64,000 bases of DNA from Paragonimus westermani (Eukaryota; Platyhelminthes; Trematoda; Plagiorchiida; Troglotrematidae): the NCBI GenBank assembly GCA_008508345.1, contig QNGE01001278.1:112088-176087 (forward strand), in the 5' to 3' direction. Below, piece after piece: positions 28,301 through 41,700 of the stretch (its first letter is position 1; every line of letters begins with the position of its first letter). A program made the translations under genes and the position numbers. The notes under the pieces are model-generated. The model saw only the letters and a program-made list of their open reading frames with translations, did not search any database and had not been told where the DNA came from.

Positions 28301-31300
28301 GATAGTATGTACATATCTGTTACCCAAATATGTAAAACTGTCCGCAGTGGCTTGCTGATGATGAAGTACGTGTGAAGCTGCAATTTGGAGATGCAAATTT
28401 CACTCCATACAAATCAGTTCGGTCATTGACTTAATCCGTAATGGACTGCATGTTTTCGGCAGAAGGGTCAAACAAAAGATTGTCATCCGAGTGCTATATG
28501 TCAGTCAACCTAGCTCCAGGTAGAAACTGAACACCACGACCACTGCATTCCTTACAGTCACCTTCTAGAGTGTCGCTCATAACCGGCTAATCAAGAGGGG
28601 GGAGATTGTATAATTTTGGTGGACGCTAGTTGAAGTGCCGCACACGCGAGACATTTGTCTTCTCACTCTTACCCTACCTTGCTGACTGAACATATAATGA
28701 TATAAACAAATACAAGCCTTTCTCTGACTATTATGCGAAACGGTTTCAAAACATTTTCAACAGAGATTATAAACAGTTGAACAGAAGGCGGTCTTTACGT
28801 TCTAAAATACCACGACTAGCGACTGCCCGTAAAAGCGCTGATGACTTAAAATCAATCGCAAGGTAGAATGGCCGTCGATGCGTCCTGTGCTACCTGGAAA
28901 CTCTGTTTGTTCTCAAGTACCTCACTTTTCTTATGTGTAGTAGTCCGACGTAAAATAAGGTCAATGAGTAACTTAAACGAGACTACCTTCCGACTGTCTC
29001 ATATATTTTCCTAAATCCCTCTTCCGGTGCGGGAGTAACTGCTGATAGACACCGATCACGGGTTATCTCCTCAAGTACCAAAACCGATCAGGATTTTCGT
29101 CTTTCAGTCAACCAATCTTCCCTCACCAACTTTGAAAAAAGAATTACCAGTCTGATTACCTACCATTAACCTTAGTATCACGGTTTCCAACAAAGCGCCG
29201 TCTGGAATCCGGTGAACGACTACTGGCATCCTATCATCTGTGTGATCTTGTTCATGTGAGTAAACTGATTCTCACAATCTTCAGCTCGCCTGTAAATTCG
29301 GTACGACTGATTGATCACCACCGAGTGGTTGGCCAGCACGAACAGGAACCAGGTAAAATTGACATACACTGTTCCCATATGAAGAGGTTTTCACCTTAAC
29401 CATCGAATGAAGTTAACAGGACGGTTACTGCGTTTCCTTTTAAGGTGATCAGACAATCTCAGCATTGCTCACAAGCAAGTGTGGCCAAGCATTTTTATAT
29501 GATAATCTGGTCGTGCTTATTGTGACGTTAATGGCACAATGGTCAGTAGGGTGGCCCAATGAAACCGTGGCTGGAGTACAATTAGCGATCTTGACAAGGG
29601 TACGCATTATTGACGGGCTAAACGACAAGCGTTCCTTAGATTGTACTGAAATATCAGTTATTTACTTCACATTTCCGAATGTATTCCGAGAACAGAATAA
29701 GCATGCACGACAGCACGTTCAGCGTCCACGTATTTGTTCAAAAACGCACAACGGTGTTCAACAGATTAGCGTCAACCTTAGCCAGCTGCTGTGGGATAGG
29801 CTTGTGTCCATAGCTAATGTGCACATCGCGATCCACATGTAACACAACGGTTCGTGCGTTCAAATAGAGTTCTCGAACTATAGAGGCTGCGAGATTTACA
29901 CAGCTGCAGCAGTCTTTTACCATGGTCAGTGTATATTGTCCAGACATAAAATATGACTCCCACTCACTCCTTCGGAAGAAAGATGGTCAAATCGAACATT
30001 TAAATCAGCAGCTGGTGTGATGTGGAGTGTTTCATCCGATTCGGAATGTTGATGAAGGCCTCCTATTGTTTGTTGCTGGTAGCATCAAGAATACTGTCCT
30101 TTGGAGTGTGTCAATACAGTTGAATACACATCGCTTTCCTGTTTTGCATCGATAAACTTTAACCGATTTGGTGAATCTGACGGTGCATAATTTGTTGTTC
30201 ATTGTGATTCAATCAAGCAAACATTGTTCTGCTTTGGAACTCGGTGAAATCACCCTTCCAACTTGATCACGAACATCAGCTTCGGCGTTACGGAAGGCAT
30301 TCAGAGAAACGCCTTACTCGACAGTTATCTACGTAGAGATCTATTCAAGTGCGTGGTAGTGCCAGAATCGTAGATTTTCGTTTACTCGAAGCATAAGGTT
30401 CGGATTGGGGGGAATATTGGCTAAAGCAGATTGTTGACCGACTTTAGAAAAAAATATCGCCCGAAGAAAGACTGAAATTTTGGAGCCTGAATGGAACGAA
30501 ATATTGTTAAGGGATGAGCAAAGTGACAATCGGGTAAACGATTACTTCTGATATTCCCCGGTCGTTTATGTTGCGGAATGGGGTCGACTTGAGGAGTTCC
30601 ATCCAGAATCACTGAATTTATGGTCTGACCTGAGAGACATTAGGAGATAGGGTTCGTTGTGGGGACCCTACCCTGATCAGTAGAGGCAGTCTAACTCACA
30701 TCCAACTTTTGAATGGTATCGAACATTTTCCGACCGTATCGTATGGTGTGCCAGCGATCACCCTTTGGCGATCGGTAGGCTCTTTTGCTTGAGCGCACCT
30801 TCTATACTCCAAGTCTTCACTGTTTAGGAGACAGTATTGCCGTAACCGCTAAAGAAGTTTCATTGTGTGTCCAGTGGTTCAGGCCTCACAACCTGAGCGT
30901 ATGGATGCAATCGGTAGAGTAAGGAACAACTCCATTATTTCAAGTGATATTCGCCTGGTTGCTCACCTTCAGCTTTTCTAAAGTGGATGTAGCTGATAGA
31001 ATCGAAGACTTATACAGTATAGCCCTCAGACTTCTGCAACAAAAAAGATCGGATGACGGATGAATACCGTCTACGATAATCATTTCCTGTCCAAGTTATT
31101 AGAAGCACATGCAGTCAGTATCCTCGAATATGAATGCTTAGTTTTTTATGCATTCTCCTGTAAGTGGTGTTTTGGGTGCCCCAATCGGAATACGATGATA
31201 CTATCCTGTTGACCGAATGACCAATTGTGAACAACACCCAGGATATTCGACTGCTTTAACCACAGAGTCGTTAGCTGGGGAATCAGTCATAAACGACTAT

Positions 31301-34300
31301 GACTTCTCAGTTTAGTATCTGCTTTGCACTGCAATTACTACGCTAAAGATCTGTGGGTGACGGTAGTCATTGTCTGCCTGTTGTGTAGTAGGTTTCAGAT
31401 GATTTACTTCTTCAGTGTCGAACGACCTCACGGTTAACCTGGACGATAGTTTATATGTAGACTTTGAAAAGTTATTTGTTTCCAGTGTAATTACCACTAT
31501 AAGTTGCACTTTGTCTGTATTGACTTGCGTCTTCAAAGCAACCATTTCATTGATTTAAAATGATTTATGAAAAAGTGTTCAAAAAGTTGCACTCTTTTTA
31601 TCTGAACACTCCATGTCTACACACGCTTGAGAACCTCAAGCACTGCACGACCTCACAGCTAATGGTTTTACTATCAGGAAGTAGTGTTACTGTAATAGAA
31701 GTACCGTTATCCATTACGTCGGCATTCCGTTTACAGATCTGGAACAGGAATTGCAGCTCATGACGTCCAAATGTCAACAAGTTGAATCTGCGGCTGCTAT
31801 GCGCGAGCTAGAACTCAGTCAACGTGAGGTGGCAGTTCGTGATCAGATCAATGGGGAGATCAGTCGTATGGAATCAAAAGTTTTCCAGTTAACAGAGAAT
31901 TTGAGTAAAACACAACGTGCTTTGGAAGACGTGAAATCAAGCAAGCAATCGGACTGTGATACTGTGAAACCAGTGAGTTGATTATGCTAAGAGAGAACGG
32001 AAGTATATCCTAAATTGAGCACCATTATTTGCCGTGTCGCGATAAACTTGCAGCTAAACTGTCATGATCCCCACCAATCAGGTGAGTAGTACAGTGTGCA
32101 AATGGACCGCGAATAAAATAAGGTCATGAACACACTGTAATACTCTACACTTCAACCACATCGGGTGCGCTTCCTCAAGAGTATTGTAGTAGAAATCACA
32201 TTATGTGCAAATTAGTTCCGGATATTGGATAGACTGCACAACTAAAATTATGCTGCGGTCTTGGTAAATACAGATGAAACCGGAAAATGTTATGAAACAT
32301 CTTGGCTTTCCTGAAAAGCTTTTTCAGTGTCGATGGGCTGATGGCCTTAGGGAATACAAATTCACTTGTCTTAGACTACTTGGAAATCCGAGAAGCAATG
32401 AAGAGTACAAACCGGTAACAAGTGAACCAGTTGGTATGGAATCGGACGGAGGTTCTGACAGCAGATCACTATACGATTAAAAAATTAGTGAAGTTAATCG
32501 GACTTTGCTGCCACAGTGTTTTGTGTAAAAAAATTGCTTCAGATAGGGGAAAATAGTCTGTTTACATAAAGGGAACAAGCTACACTAGGTAGTTCTATAT
32601 CTTGGGTTCGGGTAAAGTAAAACAACATTATGTAGCAGTAATTCGATGTTAGTAGCTGTAGAAGCTTCACCGAACTGCATTCAGAACAATCCGTAGCGAC
32701 AAGCTTTGGCGGTGTATTATACGGTTAGATTTTTTATAATCTAGTTATTAGCTGTCTTCCATTACTTTGCTTATGCCACGTACCAACCACTGAATCGTCA
32801 CAAATAGTACAGATGTAAACGTTACACAATTACACTTATAGTGAACGAGTTTTAAAGAAGTTTTCAACCATCGAGGATGTTGGTCTTCCTCATTATCATC
32901 ACCATGAACATCATCATTATCATCATTGTCATCACCCTCAACAACATCATCATCACTATAAAAGTCGTAAGCTAAAGATGATGGCATTGTGCTTCGGGTC
33001 GCCCCTTACCTCAACAGTGATGTAAAGTATCCTGAAAAGGTAAGAGAGTAAAAAAGCACACAGACGAACAAAGACTTTTGTGATTCAATAATGTTTGATT
33101 ACAAACCCCAAATGTGAAATTTACAAAAACGTGTTCGCTTTTTCAGCAACCAACCTTCGCAGATGACATTCATCTTCGTAATGAATTGGATATGCTTAAC
33201 CATCGTCTGAAAGAAGCCCAAGAATTCAATAAGAGATTATCCGAGAAGCTATATAATGCCTTGGAAAAGGTCAGACATTCATTACTTGTTTGCAAATCCC
33301 ATTAATTTTTAACTGGAACAAATTATTGTTCACACTTCCTCTATCTCCGAATATTCAATTGCCTACATGTTCATTTCAGTCAACTGACAGTCCAAAGAAC
33401 ACTGAAATGGGAAACCGCACTGAGTTCACAGAGCTGGACCGTGAGCTGCGTATACAATTGCACCACTTGCGTGAAGAAAAACGCGAGCTGGAAAATAAAC
33501 TGCACTCAGCCAGGGCTAATCTGACGCGATATATGGAGAACGCAGGCAAGGTAAGACTTCCTGTAGCCTTAATATGTACTGTGAGAGAACAACTCATTAA
33601 GAGTAGCTACCGAACGTTTAGTTGTAATTACCACTGCACGCCTGATGTGGGATCAACGGAGAATTTATAAAGGTGCTCAGTTCGCGAGCAGGAAGACCTG
33701 CGTTTGATCCCCGGCCCGGGGAAGCGGACACATTTTCAACTTCGAGCCACAGGGATGGGCAGTAAGGATCGAGCTGTTGTTGAACAGGGGGATTACATAC
33801 GGATTTAGAGAATGATAAATTAATTAACATTTAGGGGAAAACACAAAAAGCGAGTGACTTGGGTGAGGTCAAAGTGTGAAATATTCGAACCAGCGAGAAG
33901 AACAGATTGCCCAAATCCGTTAAGTGCTTTACCAAATGAACTACGAAGCCAAGCCGGGGTCCCGGAAGTTTAGCATATAGACGACTTTACTCATGCGTCC
34001 CACTGTATCATACGGAATTCGTCAACTTATCTAGCATATCGACAGCCTTGATAATCAAACTACTCATTTGTAATGCAACATAATTGCTCAACAGTGGCGT
34101 TGGTAGAATCTAACGTAACCCGGTAAAACGCTTGCCGCGTTTGGACACGCTGTTCCTGTCGCTGATTCCAATCTAACCGACGCCCAGATTTTTCACAATC
34201 GGGTATTATCTGTATGTATAAAACGATGGAATCATTCGTTTAGTGTCGGCTTAGCGTGGGTAGAATGAACTATCAAAATCGACATTAACTTAGAGAATTG

Positions 34301-35839
34301 ACGTTTTCTGGATGAAAATCGAATGAGAAATGCCTGTCTATTTTTCAAGTAGGTTTGGGGTACTGTTTCTAGGTGGGAAGCAGATATCCATCAATCTTAA
34401 TTCGATTTCAATGACGAATTCCAAGCTTTGGGCATTAGAGGGCTTTGTGAGCACAAGCCCTAAAGTCTGTTTTTCGATCTGAGAATCATCCTCATCATAG
34501 TAGCCACGAACCTGGCAAACGGTATTGTGGCTCGCGCCACCACTCACCTCAACAGTGACGTGGAATACCCTAGAAGGAAACGTTACTGAGAAGGTCAACA
34601 AAGATTAAAGACTACGCGGAAGAACTAGAAATGGTATGGATACGGGTACGCCATTGGCTGAGACACATCGCCATCTCGGATAACGTATCTAACCGGCGGT
34701 TTGAGTGATCACGAGGACCCCATCAGGCAGGCGATGCTTGCCCACTTCGCTCAGTGGGGCAGTCAAGGTCTTCATATTTCGTGACCATGCTGTTGCTTAA
34801 CAAACACGCGGTTTTGCCCAGCTGTTGTTGGGCTCAGTATAAAATGCCCAGTACGGTAAACGCTCAGCTGGCATACGGAGCACGTGACCCAACCATTGCA
34901 AACTGTGCAACGTAACTACTTGACCNNNNNNNNNNNNNNNNNNNNNNNNNNNNNNNNNNNNNNNNNNNNNNNNNNNNNNNNNNNNNNNNNNNNNNNNNNN
35001 NNNNNNNNNNNNNNNNNNNNNNNNNNNNNNNNNNNNNNNNNNNNNNNNNNNNNNNNNNNNNNNNNNNNNNNNNNNNNNNNNNNNNNNNNNNNNNNNNNNN
35101 NNNNNNNNNNNNNNNNNNNNNNNNNNNNNNNNNNNNNNNNNNNNNNNNNNNNNNNNNNNNNNNNNNNNNNNNNNNNNNNNNNNNNNNNNNNNNNNNNNNN
35201 NNNNNNNNNNNNNNNNNNNNNNNNNNNNNNNNNNNNNNNNNNNNNNNNNNNNNNNNNNNNNNNNNNNNNNNNNNNNNNNNNNNNNNNNNNNNNNNNNNNN
35301 NNNNNNNNNNNNNNNNNNNNNNNNNNNNNNNNNNNNNNNNNNNNNNNNNNNNNNNNNNNNNNNNNNNNNNNNNNNNNNNNNNNNNNNNNNNNNNNNNNNN
35401 NNNNNNNNNNNNNNNNNNNNNNNNNNNNNNNNNNNNNNNNNNNNNNNNNNNNNNNNNNNNNNNNNNNNNNNNNNNNNNNNNNNNNNNNNNNNNNNNNNNN
35501 NNNNNNNNNNNNNNNNNNNNNNNNNNNNNNNNNNNNNNNNNNNNNNNNNNNNNNNNNNNNNNNNNNNNNNNNNNNNNNNNNNNNNNNNNNNNNNNNNNNN
35601 NNNNNNNNNNNNNNNNNNNNNNNNNNNNNNNNNNNNNNNNNNNNNNNNNNNNNNNNNNNNNNNNNNNNNNNNNNNNNNNNNNNNNNNNNNNNNNNNNNNN
35701 NNNNNNNNNNNNNNNNNNNNNNNNNNNNNNNNNNNNNNNNNNNNNNNNNNNNNNNNNNNNNNNNNNNNNNNNNNNNNNNNNNNNNNNNNNNNNNNNNNNN
35801 NNNNNNNNNNNNNNNNNNNNNNNNNNNNNNNNNNNNNNN

Positions 35840-35915
<76 letters not shown>

Positions 35916-38668
35916 TGGTGGGCTGTATAGACCACGTAGTGGAAAAACCCACGAGCAATACGATGGTAACGGTAAGTTCCGTTATTATAAACAAGATATT
36001 GTCGAATGACAATCCTACCTGGGCAGTTAGGCCGCTCAGTCATTTGGTGGATTTCATATGAGACAGTCAGATGGATGGGTACCACAGTCCGAATGTCAAA
36101 TTTCCTGCACCCCGACCTGGCTTCATGGTTAAGCTGGTAAAATGATTGCTGCGTTTGGGCATAGTATTTCTCACACTGGTTCGAATCCAGCCAAATCCCA
36201 GACTGTTCAAAACTGTGTCTCATTTATGTACTCAAATCCGCCAATCTATTTATTAATCAGACTTGTCAGATAGAGATAGAGTGGAGGAAAGTTTAACTGT
36301 CAGCCCTTCAGGTTATGAATCTTGGTTCTTATTCCCAAAGCCACTAGTACAGTGTTGTTTGCAAAGCATGTTCACATGTTGTTATCATGCATCAGCATAG
36401 TCCCCCTATGATTGCCAGTTTGCTTTGACTAGGTTTGCAAAGGCTGTATTGGTGATTATGAAGATTCATGAAGTTTACGCTGGAATCGTCTTTCAAAGAC
36501 CGGATTCGTCCTTGATTGGACTCACCAACTTGAAATCGGTCACACATTTAATAACTACGCCTACAGAGTGTGATTTTGTGATGTACTAAAGTGGCACTCA
36601 TTGAAATAATTATCAGGCTACACCGTCCAACCTAGAGGAATGTAAACGTGAACATCAGAATGAAATGTCCACTTGTTAACTCGTAATACTTTCAAACTGC
36701 GAACAGAACGGCTGTGCGAGGATATCTTGTGAGTTTTGCTGTTCGTCAATGTTAACTATATCCACCGTTCTGCTACGAGTTAGAACCAAGAAAATCATGA
36801 GTTTCACAACGGTTAATCTTTCTCTGACAGCCTATACCGAGCAATTTAAATCATAAAGCTAAGGCAATCATGACTCACAAAAGGCATTCCCAAAATGACG
36901 CTAGCTAGTTCGTACTTTGGCTGAAAATTTCGGGATGTTAGCGCGTGAGAGAAATTCTGATGCTGTGTAGGTTTTTGTTGTTTCGAGCAACCTGAGTACT
37001 TGCGAATGACGTAAAAAAGGTTGCGACTGTTAGTTTCCCATTCTAAAAGCATGGTGTGAATATTGACCACTAAGTACAAAGTCCATATTGGTAATCTGAT
37101 TTATTCTGTCGTGATCACTTTGTCAACGGGTGACCCGGATAAAGAGTAGATCAGCGAAACCTCTTCATCTGAAGCTAGAGTTTCTTCTGGATAGCAAGTT
37201 AAACGATAGAAACTACAGGATTTTGATTTTACCTAATATTTTGAATAAAATGTTCTGTCCAGATTGTCTATGCGTGTCATACTTCACACATTAATAGCGT
37301 TTCGATTTATACAATCGACTTGTCACTGGGAATAGTAAATGAAGCGATTTTGTTATTCGTCATCATCGGATTGTAGGTTAAAACTCGCAGGTATGATGTA
37401 TGTTGACTGTGCGCTTTTTGTTCAAATCTACTGCTTGAGTACACAGCTCATCTGTCGTATAACTGTCAATACGGGACAAATCCCAAATGGGCTGATTGTT
37501 TCAGATACGCAGACAATAACGTGGGAATGTTACAAAAATTTCAAAAGTATAACATATAGGCCAAACATACTAGTGTGGTAATTGTTCAACTTAATTCAGC
37601 TAGTGTTCAATTGCACCGCATACATGGAACATTCACTGTCAAAGGTCGCTGAATTACTTACGATGGACGAACGCGAACGATGGAACAAATTTTGAGTAGA
37701 CCCTAAATTTATTACCGACTGAAGCTGTTAGATGGCATTTTCAAACTGAGTGACGCTGTTAGCATCCGAAGTATGCAAAATACCAGGGTATTTTCAAAAT
37801 CTGCATACGTACAACCAACGTATGGTCAGATTCAGCCGACGGTTAAATTTTGACGGATTAATTCGCTGTTGGCCATAAGTGTAAGAAAAACTGCATAACC
37901 TAGTAAAATATCTGTATTCACTCGGAGTTTTTAGATGACAGAATTTTGTGGTTTTTTTAAACAAACTTTTTATTCACCAATTCGAAGAACAAGAATAATC
38001 TGGTTTCACGTATGAAAGAGCTGAAGAGAGATTTGCGATTAAAAGAGCTGGAAGTGGAGAAAATGCGGGCTGAAAACGATTTGCTCCGGTGAGTCCGTAG
38101 TCTTCGAATGTACAGTAGCATTCAGTTAATTTAATTTATTATCATGATCATTATGCCTATATAAATACATGTGTGAATAAGTGGAGATACAACAGATATA
38201 ACAGTGAGAAAGTCGGATAACTCCATCAACTGAAAATAAAGGCGGAGAAACTAGCGTAATCAAAAGTAGGCGTATGAAACGGTTGAAACAGGGTTCCCCA
38301 AAATAAAGTTCACAAGAAACGACAGTAATGAAAGTTTGCAAGGTTTATCCCATAAAAATTCCTTAGATCTTTAAGTGAAATGTTGTGGATGCAGGCATGC
38401 CACTGATTAGAAAAGGTCGCCATGACAGACAGTTTTTAAGGTCAGTATGTGGGTAGTTCTTCACCAAGTAGACGGAATCCCTTCTGGACCTTAAGCAACA
38501 GAAAACTGGGTTCAAGAGCTTCCGAGCACGCCATTGTCCGACCACCTCATGCTTTCACCAAACCATCGACAATCTATGCGAATAAAGCCCTGCGCACTGA
38601 ACACTAAGGTGACGTACACACAACCTTGCTCATCGATCGCAAAATGTACACGTTTACCATTTGACCAG

Positions 38669-38709
<41 letters not shown>

Positions 38710-41700
38710 GACCATACAAATACGCACCGGAAACCAACCAGGTTGTCCGGACAATCGTCTCGCATGATGCATACTAACTCGTAAAGACAGCGATGATCAC
38801 AGTTCGTTTGCTCAAAAGGTTTACTAACCAGTTGTCCATGCAGAATGTCAAGAGTATAGATGTAGACAGAAAACGCGAAAACCAGCCACTAAGAAATAGA
38901 GATTGGCAGCAATATTTTCCATATACGAGTAGCGTTTGTTACACGTTCAAAAGACAAGCAAAATTGTGCAGTCACACCAGGTTTCACGATGGATGTGATA
39001 CTTACACGGGAGTTGCTGTATGGTGGGCTCATATGCAACTCTACCTCAACTCAGGTTGAGCGAAGTGCGTACTTTGTACTAAGCTACTGGCCATCACTAC
39101 GGTAGGTGTTCATATCAGAGAGGTGTTTGCAGCAAGATTAGCGGCTCTATTCAGTAAACCACATTGACATACCGTATTGTATTTTATCTAGCACTATTTC
39201 CAAAAACCTAGTATCGGAGAGAGATTTAAGTTATGGTTCGTACGGAACCAACAAGTTCCCAAGCCTTGTGCTGTGATGAAATGCAATCTGTCCTTCAATT
39301 AAAAGTTGTTGTGTCGCCTCTAAGGATTGTAGTAGTTAACGGATCACAATAGGAGTGTATTATTATCAGTAGCAACTAGTGCAACCATTAAAAATACCCG
39401 GAACGTTAACCTGTAAGTTGTGTAAGGTCACACTGTTGATTCACACATTTTCGTTTGTTACGATTTTCAAATAAAATAAGCCAAAAATACTGTGTAAATC
39501 TGGATGGATTTCTCCAAACTAAACCCAACTTATGCACATGCTCACAGCCGTACTCACGGTAGTTTTAACGTAGTATTCTATAATTTTTCACGGACCATTA
39601 GTTTGGCTGACCAATAATGCTTTGTGGATGTGTAAATCGCTAATGCCCAAAAGATTAATCATATTTGAGCCAAAGTCGAATCAGTGACCTACGGTTAGCA
39701 AATTAGAGGATATTTTTGATATTCAATTTCGCACATTAGCGGGTTCAGTAGTGTTTTCGCCATGTCTTTCTTCAGTGGTCTACAACACTGTTTTGCCAGT
39801 GTCAGTATTATCACAACGTCCAAACGAGTGTTATGTAGTGGAGCGGAGAGTTGGGGGAACAGTACCTCAAGGCAAATACAAGAACTCATAGTAGGTGTCC
39901 GCAACTAATTCCACTACACTAAGTCTGCTGCGTATTGCAAGAAGATTCTCCCCTTCAGTAATAACCGATTTGGTTCCTCCAGCGGACTAAATGAAGGTTA
40001 CCACGGTTAGCCCACGATAACCAGGACCGCGTGCGAGCAGAAGGCGAAACGCGCGAGGATGAAGTCGTGTAGTGATTCAAACAATAGACAAGTATTTAAT
40101 ATGTACAATGAACATAACCGGTATGAAAAATGGTACGTAAAAAAATCGAAATGGTAACAGACTCTACAGTTAGTACCGGTAACCGTCAAATGTTTGGTAT
40201 TACGCTTTTAACTTGTTACACACGTGTAATGGACTTTGTGCCACATGTGGCTTCCTGCAGTTCTTGAAATGACAACAAAATCGATTCCTTCAAGGAGTAG
40301 TTTGATAAACATGAGTATTTCAGCTGTTTCACTAACACCGTTTCTGAAGAAGATGTTAGTACTGACTGGATTCTACAATAAAACATTGGCAAAAATCCAT
40401 AACCGGAAGGAGCATTATGCGATTTAACTTATTTAATCTGTCCTTTCATTAAATATTTGTACATTCAGAGTGACGAGGTGATCACTTTGGCTCAAGTGAC
40501 CCATCACCACAACAATGACAAGGAATATACCATAAAGCACATTAGTATTAGAAGGAAAAACAATACAAGGGTAGGGAGAAATAAGGTTAAATAGAATTGT
40601 CAGCAATGTTTTAAGCGTAAGCACGTCGTTGGCTGCGGCATGATATTCTGAGCTCTCATTGTGTACTGTCCTGACGTCCATCAACACAATGCAGAAATTA
40701 ATATGTTACTTTTAGTAATAGAGCCTATTTAACAAATGTTTGTGTTGTTTTGTTAACAAGTGTTTAGTAGAACAACCTGACTGTTCAGTATAGCGGGGGA
40801 GTGTGAACGGTTAATTAAATTGCGATACGCCATTGGGGACGCAAGTGGAACGGAGACAGAATTCCAAGTGTGTAGAGCAATCCATCGATTTGTCAACTAG
40901 AAACGTTCCAGGGGTTATTAAAGTATAGCATTCTTTGACAAGCCCATATCCGTACGGTTGTTGACTGTTTTTTCTCCGTTGTACGAATTTACGTCGTTAG
41001 TTATTCTTTTTTCCGCACATATTGCCATTTATGTACTACTCTGGCATTCCATGGACTGCTGTCAAGATCAACAGCTGCCCGATGAACAGTACTTATGGGT
41101 ATTGTGAAAGGTCTAAGATGTAGGTAGAACGAATAATTTTCATGCTTTCGTTCACTCAAAGATTTAACGACGTGATGTTCAAGTCGGTAAATTAATTAAA
41201 ACCACCTAGACCACTATATTGTAAAAATACTGTATACATCAAGTTGACTTGTGTACAAAACGAATAAGTACGTAATTATCGCAACCGCAAATTGTTCACA
41301 CCATAAAGTCGACATGCCTTTTATTTAACATGTACTGAGTGCTATGATTTAGTCTTAAATAAACGACTGACTATGTTGAGGCATTGCCTAGTATGCCCTC
41401 AAATTGTACCTGATCACAACATGACGTCCAAATTTGCGTTCACTGTTCCACTCAGCACTTTTTCCAACCTGGAAGGAAAGGTCACCTTAACGGTTTGTTT
41501 CGTCTTCCCTATGATTTCGTACATGTTGCATGTGTATTGAAGTCTGTTACTGTTGTGCCGACTATGTACGACACGGTAGTCCACGTTGTGAGTAGTAGTT
41601 TGTATCAAATTGTAAACAGTAGCTAAGTGACACAACGGTAATCCATTCTCACTCTCATTCAACCTCTGTTTGTTGTTTATCTGGGTCGTGTTACTGACAC

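Larger units (their letters stand above)
24876..31736 (+). other. CEP83 intron E-F (6861 nt)
   Basis: The intron contains an RTE reverse-transcriptase fragment near 28.3-28.6 kb and a degenerate SINE near 29.5 kb. Human CEP83 is somewhat longer in this middle part, so a missed exon with phase 1/1 cannot be excluded. I saw none. Confidence 0.55.

Noticed and set aside
33885..33970. Functional tRNA gene
   Set aside because: A and B box-like strings are present, but I cannot form the acceptor and anticodon stems, and related copies show it is a SINE.
35840..35914. CRISPR-like or tandem coding repeat
   Set aside because: A simple trinucleotide run; no spacers, and the genome is eukaryotic.
34864..36223. 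Long open frames across the N gap with poly-His, poly-Ser or poly-Asp
   Set aside because: They are translations of N bases plus a TGA microsatellite. No real protein can be inferred.
37625..37696. Short plus-strand frame MEHSLSKVAELLTMDERER
   Set aside because: Only 23 codons, no acceptor before it and no donor. It lies in a CEP83 intron and does not fit the phase of exons H and I.
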